From assembly GCA_963575745.1 (NCBI GenBank), contig CAUYUJ010015945.1, positions 52,501-116,500 of the forward strand: a DNA stretch of 64,000 nt. The letters are read 5' to 3'. The notes beneath the pieces were generated by a model. The model was given only the letters and a program-made list of their open reading frames with translations. It was not told the DNA's origin and did not search any database. This document shows, in pieces, positions 13,080 to 22,990 of the stretch. A program made the position numbers and the translations under genes. Every line of letters starts with the position of its first letter. The first letter of the stretch is position 1. The stretch is from Prorocentrum cordatum. Its lineage: Eukaryota; Sar; Dinophyceae; Prorocentrales; Prorocentraceae.

Positions 13080-13935
13080 TGGGAGAAAAAACGACTTCTG
13101 CTAGTCATCGCCGCGATCGCTGGGAGTCCGCCGCGCTGCCCCCGCCGTCGGGGGCGGCGCCCTCCGGCGCGGGGCCGGGCGATGCGATCGCCCCTCTCCG
13201 CGGGGCCTCCCCGAATCCAGCCGCGCGCGCATTAACTTCGAAATCTAATCGGTCACCGCTGGAGCTTTGCTCTGGTTGCCAGGCCAACGTGGCAACTTTT
13301 CCCTTTGTGGGCAATGCGCATCCCGCCACGCGCGCGCGGACGCGCGCGGCCACCGATGCTTTGTTCAGATCGAATGTTGAAATTACGCCGCGTTGTTCTC
13401 AACGTTTTCAAAGATGAAGAAAAGTCGACATGTTGGATGGAAGCCCACGTGAAACCTCAACGGTGACCAACCCGATATCGGGCGACCCGCCCGCGCGCGG
13501 GCCGCCCGATCGCGCGCGCGCGCGAACGCTCGCGCGGCGCGCTCTGCATTGTCTACGAAGGAAAATGGCCGCGTTGGCTTGGGAACTGAACGAAAACTCA
13601 ACGGTGATCAGCTGGATCTCGGGCGACCAGCCCGCGCACGGATCGCCCGATCGCGCGCGCGCGCGCGAGCGCGCGCGCGGCGAGTCCTGTGTTCACCGCA
13701 ATGGAAAAGTGGCAATATTGGCCTGGGAACTATACTGAGTCCCAAGCGAGACCGACTGGACTTTGTAGTCAACATGCGTTGTTGTTTTCATGTTCAAGAA
13801 CAGACATGTAACAGTGACTCATCGAAATCTTAAGTTGGCATGCGTTTTCAAAGGTATATGCGCGAGGCAATCTATCACGCGCGTCTAGAAATTAAAATGT
13901 CGCCGCGCTGGCCACGAAGCGAAAAAGTGAACGGC
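13080..13935. repeat. ~140-bp satellite family S1, forward then reverse units
   Basis: Units share a stretch around AATCGGTCACCG and one around GGCCAACGTGGCAAC. Near 13.2-13.3 kb they are in one orientation; from 13.4 to 13.9 kb they are reversed. (GC)n-like runs lie between them. Further units occur at 31.33-32.28 kb at spacings of roughly 140 bp. Confidence 0.65.
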
Positions 13936-14039
13936 GACCGAGAGGACTGTGAAATTCGCACATCGCTCTGACGTTTTCAAGAATAGAAAAGCAGCCGTGT
14001 TTCACGCGAGGAGGATGCATGATAAAATTACCATGAAGC

Positions 14040-15830
14040 CTGCACTAGAAAAGCGCTTCGTTCTGACCTGGGAGTTCGCGCGAACTCGCTCGCCTAGCGC
14101 CGCCGGCAAAAACTCCAGCCCGCGCCTGGTCGGCGCGCGCGGCGACGTTGGATCAGTTCCTCCATTGCTGGGCGGGCTGAGTAACGTTCGGGGATTATTT
14201 CTCCAGCGGGGCAACCTACTGCGGGCTACCCTGCACGCGGGAGGATGAACGGTCATCTGCTCGCTTCGCTTTGATTCGCGGGCATGCTCAAACATGCCCG
14301 CCGTCGCCTGGCCAGAGCGCGCGGCGACGTGATATTAGTTCCCCTCTATTGCTAAGCGGACTGGGTAATCTTAGATGATTATTTCTCCAGCGGAATCGCC
14401 CACGACGCCACCACGCACGCGAAAAGATCCGAGACCATCTTCCCACGAGGACTGCAATGGGGATTTGCGGAGGAAGAGGAATCAGCGGGGGGCGAGAAGG
14501 AGGAGGAGGAGGAAAAGGAGGAGAGGCCAGACGAGGAGATCAAGGATGGGAGGCTCTCGCGAGAGCCAGACCCCGGCGCGCGAGGGCGCAATGAAAGGTG
14601 GCCACTGCGGCTCAAAACTGAAGCCTCGAGGCTCTCTGGAGGCGGCTAACCAGCGCGGCCTGAGCACGGGGCCTGGCGCCGACGCCGCGGGTGGCGCGAA
14701 TTTGCCCCCTCGATTGCCAGGTGGGCAAGATAATGTCGGGGGGGTCTTTTTCCCGGCGAATGATGATCTCTGGGCGACCCTGCGCGGCCGACGGTGCTTG
14801 AGCACGTATGCAAGCAGATTGCTATGTAGATCGGCAGACTCGTTGCCCAGGGCGCTGCTCGCCATCTCCTCCTTCGCCTCGCCGCGTGCGCCACGAGACA
14901 GTGCAGTGCAGCTGTATACGCACGCGACCTCCACGTGCATCTCCAGCGTCCGCGCCCGCGACGGGGCCCACCGATTGGAGTTCGCCGCGCTGGATATTGG
15001 AGGCCTGGAAATTGGCACCAACACCAACACAGGGGGCTGCCTCCACAGGGGGAAGATGATCGTCGATTTCGGCGTTGGTGGTAATATCCCGGTCACCTTG
15101 GAAACCATAATCTTACCACCACCACCGAGATCGGGATCGTCTTCCCTCGGTGGAGGCAGACCGCCGATCTTGGTCTTGGTGTCAACCTCTAGGCCTGCGA
15201 GGATAATGTTGGCGGTTTTTTTCCTCGGCGATGGGGGCCCCTTTTTGGCTGCGCGCGCCCAGCGGCGCGGCCCGCCGACGGTTTCTCTCGTATTATGTGG
15301 GTGGGCGGGATCATGTCGGTGTCTTCTGAACGCCCGAAATGGGCACGGAAACAAAAGGGTACAATGCCCAACAACAAATGTTGTCCCGAACCAACAGCGG
15401 CCGCTGTTGGGCGGGCGGCCTCCTGTCTCGAACGGACATAGGCCGCGGCGGCGCGGACAGCGAGTCCTGTTCAAGACGAACAGGAACTACTGTTCGGCAT
15501 TGTACCCATTCTTTCCGTCGGGCGTCCAAATTTCTTGCTTCTCCAAATGAATACTGCTCGCTGGGTAACCCGGCTCGACAAAGAGAAGTTTGAACACATC
15601 TGTAGGAGGATCGCATTCTAAATCGGCACATGTGCTACCAGAAACGTTGCTCGCCATCCCCTCCCTCATCTCGCTGCGTCTGCCCAGGGATTGCACAGCG
15701 TCGGCGCCCACGACGCCGACCGCCAAAAAGTTGCCTATTCTTGCTCGCCGTGTTGGATAATGATTGGGGGGTCGTTCCTTCGGCGAATAATGTACCCTGG
15801 GCTTCTCTGCGCGACGAACGAATTCTGAGC
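14040..15830. repeat. ~200-bp satellite family S2/S3
   Basis: Repeated blocks share a core like GGATAATGTTGGGGG followed by CGGCGAAT and a CTGCGCGC end. Units occur near 14.17, 14.36, 14.73, 15.2 and 15.76 kb, and in reverse near 28.03, 28.55, 30.9 and 31.14 kb. Open frames in the units look coincidental. Confidence 0.55.
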
Positions 15831-15839
15831 GCCCTGATA

Positions 15840-16215
15840 GAAGGATTGCAAAATAGGTCGCATTCGTCGCCGAAGCTGGTTCTCATAATCAGTAGCGTAC
15901 ATGCGCAAAGGGATGGCAATATAGATCGCGTTCGTCGCCGAAGCCGGTTTGCACAGTCAGTCGCGTGATGCTTCCTTGCTCGCATGGGAGCTGCAACGCA
16001 AGCCAGTGCATCTGCAATCTACATTTGCTGTTTCGTCGTCGGCGAACGCATCGCCGACGACGAACATGTAGATGTAGATTGTGGGTGGCCCGCGCAGGGC
16101 TTGAAATTCAACAGTCTTTCTCGGGATGAAGCTTTCAGGATGAAGTTCCTGAGCGCCAAATGTCTGAACCAAGGTTTCCCAGGAGAGCCATGGTGGCGGG
16201 CGCCGCGGGGGAAAA
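15840..16215 (-). repeat. foldback repeat family, copy A
   Basis: A central hairpin has 14-bp arms TTCGTCGTCGGCGA (16031-16044) and its complement (16050-16063), separated by 5 bases. It extends outward imperfectly through CAATCTACAT and ATGTAGATTG. Flanking sequence matches copies B (20.05-20.41 kb) and C (27.63-27.93 kb) in the opposite orientation. A shorter tandem unit with CGACGAATGCGATC (here reversed) lies on one side. Confidence 0.75.
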
Positions 16216-16435
16216 AAACATAGTTTCCATCTATCGATGGAACACGGATCCGTAAAGAAGGCTGCCGAAAATATCGAATCGCACCTTACTATTGAAGGGA
16301 GGTTATCATGCTTCTCCCTGGCAAGAAGCGCGCGGCCATTGGTGCTGCGTTGTCGCCCATCAATGCCAGCTCTCGCACCCGCGTTGCGAGCGGCCGTGGC
16401 GACCCGCCCATTAACGCATGTGGTCGGGCTGGTAT

Positions 16436-16669
16436 GAGCAGTGGCGAAGCGCTCTGGCTTGCCTATAACCCCACCAAAGAATGTTCTAAAGACCTCTTGT
16501 GGTTTGCACGAAATGTATGAGAACAATTGTGGCTGAGACTGTTTTGTTTTCAGGCATGTGGCGAATGTTCTAAGAGCATTGTTTTCGGTATTCGAACGTG
16601 TTGGGATTTTAAAAATGCAGGAACTGCGGTTGGCCTAGGAAGATGCCGGGGCGCTCGGCCCCTGCTCAA
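16436..16669 (+). mobile_element. introner-like element, copy 1
   Basis: Starts GAGCAGTGGCGAAGCG and ends CCCCTGCTCAA, so the termini form a short inverted repeat (GAGCAG / CTGCTC). The interior matches the intron-forming copy at 24971-25208, for example the CCACCAAAGAATGTTCTAA and GTTTGCACG-like stretches. No clear target duplication is visible. It sits inside a longer segment (15.84-16.67 kb) whose inverted copy is at 19.59-20.41 kb. Confidence 0.7.
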
Positions 16670-16941
16670 GACATGGCGAGAACGTTGCATGGGACATCGC
16701 CTAGTTCCCCCTCTCGCCCAGTTGTAGGCCTCCTGAGTTCGAGGGCCGCGCCGAAGCGTCGCCCGTCCGCGGGGTCGGTCGCTCGGAGACGTCGGGCTTC
16801 GGATGCTTCCGGGCCAAGCGGGCACTCATGGATTGGCCCGCCTGGCTGGGATTTCTTCGACTTCTCCTCCACATTGCTCCAGGATCCTTTTTTGGAATTA
16901 CATGAAGTCGGGTTTGTCCCCCTACAGGGGGATTTTCAACG

Positions 16942-16982
<41 letters not shown>

Positions 16983-17040
16983 ACGCTGCACCGGGCCCGG
17001 GGGCCCCGGGGCCGCAGCCTCGACCGCAAGTGGGGGGACG
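16670..17040. other. spacer with short (AT)n run
   Basis: No gene seen. A run of AT dinucleotides lies at about 16944-16977. Confidence 0.7.
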
Positions 17041-17690
17041 TTGGGCCCAGCCCGCTCCCCGGCGGGCCCCAGGCCGGCCCCCGGAGCGCCCAGACGGCCA
17101 TCCAGGCGACCCCCAGCGGTCTCCGGCGGCTCAAGAGGAGTCTCGAACCGCCCCAGACGCCTCCCAGACGCTCGAAGACCCGTCCAAGAGATCCCCCCAG
17201 ACGGCCGCGGGAAGCAAAAATAGCCCCGTTCCCTCGTAAAACATACATTTTTACCATACTCGACTTTTTTGGCCTTCGTACCGTCCTTTACGACCTCAGA
17301 CTCTCCATAGACCGCCCCAAGACGGCCCACGAAGCCCACAAGAGAGCCCCAAGGCGGCCCCAGAGGGGCCAAGGACAGTCCAAGAGGCGCCCAGGACGGC
17401 CTAAACGCGTCCCCGAAGTGCCCCAAGAGGGGCCCAAGACGGGACACCCAACTGAACCTTCCAGCCCCCCGGCCCCAGGAGGCCCCCAAGAGGCCCCTAA
17501 GAGACCCCCAAGAGGCCCAAAGAGGCCCCCAAGACGCCCGCGGCAGGCCCCCAAGGGCCTCCAGAGGGCCCCCCAAGAGGCTTCCAAGAGGCCCCCCGAG
17601 GTTCCCAGGAAGCCCCCAGGAGATCCCCAAGAGGGCCCCAACGGGCTTCTGAGAGGCTTCCCCAAAACCTTCATGTACGTCTACATGCGG
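17041..17690. repeat. 11-bp minisatellite (CCCAAGAGGCC family)
   Basis: Diverged at the left and tight from about 17470 to 17640. Related to the tracts at 3.4 and 11.3 kb; the dispersed 11-mer looks like a family and not a single locus. Confidence 0.75.
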
Positions 17691-18061
17691 CCTCTGGTCA
17701 AAAAACCTGGGACCGTTCCTGGGGCGCCGCCTGATTGGCACAGGTTTTCTTTGTCTCTGTCAATGGGTGGAGCGGCAGCGACCCTTGTCTCTGGGGCCGA
17801 CTTTTCAGCACCCTGTGGGGCAAGATTCGTTTAAGATGTGCGCCGTTCTATGCGGGAGGACGCTATGCGAATCCTTCCTGTGGTGCCGTACGTGGAACTC
17901 TCAGTGGGGCACGTTCCGTGTCGCGGGCATCGCACCTGAGCGGTGACCTCAACTAGAACCTGAGCGCGCGCGAAGCGCGCGCGATGGTGCTAGTATATAT
18001 AAATACCTATACGACCACCCTGCGGGTGAGAAGGAGGTGAGGGGGGAGGGGGAACCAACGT

Positions 18062-18420
18062 CTCACTCAATCCATCTCGCTATCGATCTCACATTCGATA
18101 TCATTATCGATATCACTATCGATCTCGCTATCGATCTCACTATCGATCTCACAATCGACCTCACAATCGATCTCACATTCGGTCTCACATTCGGTCTCAC
18201 TGTCGATCTCACAATCGATCTCACAATCGATCTCACAGTCGATCTCACATTCGGTCTCACATTCGGTCTCACTATCGATCTCACTATCGATCTCACAATC
18301 GATCTCACTATCGATCTCACATTCGGTTTCACATTCGGTCTCACTATCGATCTCACAATCGATCTCATTATCGATCTCACAGTCGATCTCACTATCGATA
18401 TCACAATCGATCTCGCAATC
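18062..18420. repeat. 12-bp minisatellite, TATCGATCTCAC family
   Basis: About 30 copies of a 12-mer with two main variants, ATCGATCTCACT and ATTCGGTCTCAC, arranged in higher-order blocks. The unit is a multiple of three and lacks stops, so it makes a periodic Ile-Asp-Leu-Thr frame, which I do not call a gene. Confidence 0.9.
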
Positions 18421-18423
18421 GAC

Positions 18424-18599
<176 letters not shown>

Positions 18600-18600
<1 letters not shown>

Positions 18601-18925
18601 CACATCATCATCGGGACACCGACGGGACACCGACGGGACACCAGCGGGACACCGGCGGGACACCGCGCGCCACCGGCCGCCCGGAAGGGAAACATTTGGT
18701 CCGGCCGCGCCTCAGCCACAGGAGAACCGACGGGACACCAGCCGGACACCGGCGGGACACCGCGCGCCACCGGCCGCCCGGAAGGGAAACATTTGGGCGG
18801 TCGCGCCTCAGCCACAGGAGAACCGACGGGACACCAGCGGGACACCGTTTGGACACCGCGCGCCACCGGCCGCCCGGAAGGGAAACATTTGGTCCGGCCG
18901 CGCCTCAGCCACAGGAGACTTTCTC
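18600..18925. repeat. ~96-bp tandem repeat, three units
   Basis: Three units contain GGAAGGGAAACATTTGG at about 18683, 18780 and 18876 and the shared stretch GCGCGCCACCGGCCGCC. A short GGGACACC sub-repeat starts each unit. Confidence 0.85.
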
Positions 18926-19042
18926 TCGCCCGCCCACGCAGCTTCGCCTCGCCCGCACGCACGGCACGCACGAACACGAAACCGAAATCGATTTCCCGGT
19001 AGGGGGGCTCTCCGTTCCACTTCGATCTCACCCCCTCACCTC

Positions 19043-19046
<4 letters not shown>

Positions 19047-19087
<41 letters not shown>
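19047..19087. repeat. (AT)n microsatellite
   Basis: About 20 uninterrupted AT dinucleotides. Confidence 0.95.
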
Positions 19088-19091
<4 letters not shown>

Positions 19092-19129
19092 CACACACCA
19101 AAAAAACTAAGACTATTTTTGAATATTCC

Positions 19130-19590
19130 TCCTGTAGAAGGACAGGCCCGACTTAAAATTAAACCCTTTCAGATTCCTTCACATTCATCCGAATTCCTCC
19201 TGATTCCTTCAGAATCCTCCAAACTCTTCCAGATTCCTCCAGATTAGTCCTGGCTCCGCGCTCTGGCAGATCAGTCCAACTCAAGACAGGTTCCTTCAGA
19301 TTCCTCCAGATTCCCCCCGATTCCTCCACAATCCTTCAGATTTTTCACTATTTTCCCAGACTCCTCCAGATTAGTCTTGGTTCTGCGCTCCGGCGGATTC
19401 GTCCAGATCGCTCCAGATTCTTTTAGATTCCTCCAGATTCCCCCAGATTCTTTGCGATTCCTCTAGACTCCTCGAAATTTTTCCAAACTCCTCCAGATTA
19501 GACTTGGTCCCGCGCTCCGGCGGATTCGTCCAGATCAGTCCAGATTCCTGGAAGAATCTGGAGGTTCTGGAAGAATCCAGAGGATCCTGG
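19130..19590. repeat. degenerate TTCCTCCAGA minisatellite
   Basis: Loose copies of a 10-11-bp unit, with a longer GCGCTC(C/T)GGC block recurring near 19257, 19387 and 19512. No gene. Confidence 0.7.
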
Positions 19591-19801
19591 AGGATTTGGA
19601 CCGAGCGTCCCGACATTCCTATAGGCTAACCACGAAACCAACATGTCCTACTGACGAAAACAATGCTCTTATAAAATAAACCCTATGCCTCAACCAGGTC
19701 AGTATCAGCCAATATTGTCCGAACAACATCTCGCGCAAACCACAAGAAGTTGTTAGAAACTGGTGGGCCTATAGGCAAGCCGGGACGCTTCGCCACTGCT
19801 T
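19590..19801 (-). mobile_element. introner-like element, copy 2 (diverged)
   Basis: Minus-strand relative of the element at 16436-16669. The right end CGCTTCGCCACTGCTT and the CCTATAG, AACCACAAG and AAAACAATG stretches are recognisable. The left terminus has lost the GAGCAG motif. Flanking sequence beyond 19801 matches the inverted flank of copy 1, so copies 1 and 2 were duplicated together. Confidence 0.6.
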
Positions 19802-20049
19802 AAATGTCAGCCCGACCACATGCGTTCACGGGCGGATCGCCACGGCCGTTCGCAACGAGGGTGCGATCGCTGGCTCTGCAGGGCGACAACGAAGCACCAC
19901 TGGCCGCAGGCTTCCTGCCAGGGAGAAGCATGCCAACTTTCCACTAACCGGGAGCTGTCTTTAGAACCCCCCATTCAATGAGGCGTGATTATTTTTTCCG
20001 GCGGTCTTATTCGCGGATTGGTGTTACACCACTCGAGGGAAACAAATTG

Positions 20050-20410
20050 TTTTTTCCCGCGGCGCCCGCCACCAGCGCTCTCATGGAAAACCTTGGTTCA
20101 GAAACTTGGCGCGCAGAAGCTTTATCCTGAAAGCTGCATCCTGAGACTGTTGAAATTCAAGCCGTGCGCGGGCCACCCACAATCTACATTTACAGCTTCG
20201 TCGTCGGCGACGCGGGCGCCGACGACGAAGCTGCCAGTGTGGATTGTAAATGCACTGGCCTGCGTTGCAACTCCCTTGCAAACAAAGAAACACCACGCGT
20301 CTAACTGTGAGAACCGGCCTCGGCGACGAATGCGATCTATGTTGCAATCCCGTTGCACATGTACGCGACTGACTGTGAGAACCGGCAACGGCGACGAATG
20401 CGAAACGACG
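20050..20410 (+). repeat. foldback repeat family, copy B
   Basis: Contains a perfect 16-bp inverted repeat: AGCTTCGTCGTCGGCG at 20194-20209 and its complement at 20217-20232, spacer 7. Tandem copies of a ~66-bp unit with CTGTGAGAACCGGC and CGACGAATGCGAT follow. Then come four short CGACGCTAGAT-like repeats. Confidence 0.8.
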
Positions 20411-22380
20411 CTTAGATCGACGCTAGATCGACGCTGGATCGACGCTAAATCGGCGCTACCTCATCGACCCCCAGACGCCAATCGACGATAATCGACGCCA
20501 AAGGCGGAATTAAACCAGGCTCCCATGACTTGCTACCGAATCCCCCCACCCTGACGCGGGGAACGTACACAGACCCCCTCTGGTCACAAAAAGCAATCAC
20601 GACGGTAGGTTATGCGCAGTCCCTGGCCTCTGGGGTTCCTTACCGGCCCTCGGGACCCTCAAACACAACAAAAAAGACTCAGGCTGAAACACCAGTCCTG
20701 GGCAACGGGTCGAGACTTGTGGACATCGCAAAGCAAAGCACAGAGGCCGTCGTGGGCAGAAATAGAAACTAACAAGTTGCCGCGGCCGCAGCGGGCGCCT
20801 CCAGGGGGGAGGAGGGGAGAGGAGGGAGGAGGTGGAGGAGGAATCGACGTCATGGAAAAATCATGACGTCGGGGGTCTGGGTAAGGGGGGGGTGGCACCC
20901 AGGTGGGGTTCGAGCAGGTGGGGTCGGAGGACCGCGCCGCATCGCCGATGCCTCGCCGAGCCACCATCCCCCCCCCGCACGGAAGCCGCAAGTCGCGAGC
21001 CTGTGGGGCCCGCGCTCCGCCTGTGGCCTGCCCCCCTGCCCCCCCCCCGACGGAGGCAACGCGGAAGGACAACTCCTCCACAAGACCTCCTCTGCTCGGC
21101 GGACAGGAAGACAACGCTCCACGTGCAACGGCTGGGAGAGCTACATGCGGTAGCCGCAATGACCAAATCCGCTGATAAATCATGCGCGCGCTGTCACGCC
21201 GGCTGGCGGAGCACGCGCTGGATGCACGCGGATTGGCAGGAGACGCTGGGGGCAGATGGCAACATCTCATGTCTCTTCAAATATGGTGTGAGAGCTACTC
21301 GCAGGAGCCGCAATGCCCAAATGCCTTAAGACATAATAGGCACACTGTCAAACTAACTAATTGGCTGGCCCGCTGTCACGCTGGCAGGAGTCGCAGGAGG
21401 CAAAGGAGAGGAGAGAAGAGCAGGAGGAGCAGGAGGAGCAGGAGGAGGAGGAGGAGGAGGAGGGGGAGCAGGAGAAAGGAGAACAAGGCAGATGGAACGT
21501 CATTTACGCAAAACCTGCGTGGCATGAGTGCGGGGCATCAAAAACGGCTGGCGCACGTTCCGCCTGCAAATAGTTCAGCCTGAACATATTCCCTTTATAA
21601 GATTAAAGATGCTTCGCTACGCGAGCGAAAATACTGCGCTGCTGGGACTGGCAATGACTGCACCTACTGGCGAAACTGGTAAAGGTGACACTCTTGCAAT
21701 GCAACCTGTTTGTAGCGGGCTTGAAACGAGGCCCATTGCCTGTAGTGTGCGCCTTGCGTTGGTGTGGGCAGGGTTGGACTCAAGACGAATGGGATGACGG
21801 AGGCGGCGGGCGGGGGCTGTAGAGATGACATCGACGAGCACGCGCCAGCGACGCGCGCGAACGGGGCCAGAGTGGAGCACGACCCAGCGCTCGTGGCAGA
21901 AACCCTCCCGAGGAGTCGCTGGCCTCCCAGCCTCTCCCCCGCCCACGACCCCCCGTCCCCCAGCCCCCCCCCCCTCCGCGGCCACCGTCCACCTGCCACC
22001 GCCGAGGCCACCGTCCGCCCGCCCGGCCGCTGAGTCGGGCCTGGAGACGGGGCCAGAGTGCTCGTGGCAAGGAAGGCGAGTCCTCCGCGGCCACCTCCTC
22101 CTCCGCTGAGCCTCTCTTCCTCCTCCTCCTCCTTCCTCCTCCTCCTCCTCCTCCTCCTCCTCCTCCTCCTCCTCCTCCTCCTCCTCCGCCCCCCCCCCCT
22201 CCCTCGAGCCCCGCCCGCCGCACCCTCCGCGGCCGCCCTCCACCTGCCCGCTCGCTGGGGGAGCACGCCGCGCCGACCACGGCATCACGCCCCCCCCCCC
22301 ACCCCTGCAGCGTCTGGCCCCCGCTGCCAACCTTTCGATCGGGGATGGACAAAGCCCCCCCTCTAGTAGGGAGCCCACAA
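20411..22380. other. no recognisable gene; duplicated block and (CCT)n
   Basis: A block with GCCGCAATG and CGCTGTCACGC is present twice (about 21125-21240 and 21290-21410). A GA-rich run lies at 21418-21482 and (CCT)n at about 22115-22188. A core CGCCGCATCGCCGATGC near 20930 is shared with the foldbacks at 25.6 and 52.6 kb. Frames up to about 320 codons are composition artefacts on GC-rich or CCT sequence. Confidence 0.55.
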
Positions 22381-22506
22381 AGGACGTACGCGCCCAGCTA
22401 TGTACATGAACACGGCCCCTCGATCCGCGAGACCGGCCGCGTGATACGAACATTCGCGCAATGCGTACTCTCGAAACCAGCGCGGATTCATGTACATGTA
22501 CGTCCT
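22380..22506. repeat. imperfect inverted repeat with AGGACGTAC ends
   Basis: AGGACGTAC and a nearby GTACATGAA on the left are mirrored by TTCATGTAC and GTACGTCCT on the right, about 127 bases overall. A small foldback; no coding sequence. Confidence 0.6.
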
Positions 22507-22990
22507 TTTGTCGCTCCTGATCTAGCAAAACGTGGCTTAGTGAAACCGACGTCGGGCCCAAACCTGGCGGGCGCAAGCCTGGAAAAGGACGGCCGCGGCG
22601 CCCTCTCGAGAACCAAACACGGACAATTCGCGAATCGACGTGTCAGGGTAGGAGGTCCGTCCACCCCCGATTGGATAAACGGACCAGAAGGCGACAGGGA
22701 ACCTATGCCGACGAACCCCGCGCTGCTTCTTGAGCAGGAGTCGCGCCGTCTGCCGCGGTCTGAGAGGCAGATGAGTCCGGCGTCGTCGAGGTAAAAATGT
22801 GGCGCGATGCGCGGCGTCGAAGCGTCGCGGTATGAGAAATGAGCGAGATCTGAGGTCTGGGGTCGAGGTGGAGCCGCCGTCGCCCCTGTCGAGCCTTGGC
22901 CTGAGTGCGCGAAGGAGAAAGTGGTGCGAGCACAAGAGAGGGAGTATGGAGGAGGAGGAGGAGGAGGTGGAGGAGGAGGAGAAAGCTCAC

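Larger units (their letters stand above)
10560..16215 (+). repeat. left arm of a diverged inverted duplication
   Basis: Repeat families here recur at 27.6-32.8 kb in reverse order and orientation: 10.85-11.01 with 32.64-32.82; 12.75-13.05 with 32.28-32.5; 13.08-13.35 with 32.0-32.28; 13.4-13.93 with 31.33-31.95; 14.05-14.4 with 30.85-31.3; 14.6-15.8 with 27.95-28.7; 15.84-16.2 with 27.63-27.93. Minisatellite and AT runs interrupt the arm. No gene is recognisable. Confidence 0.5.
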
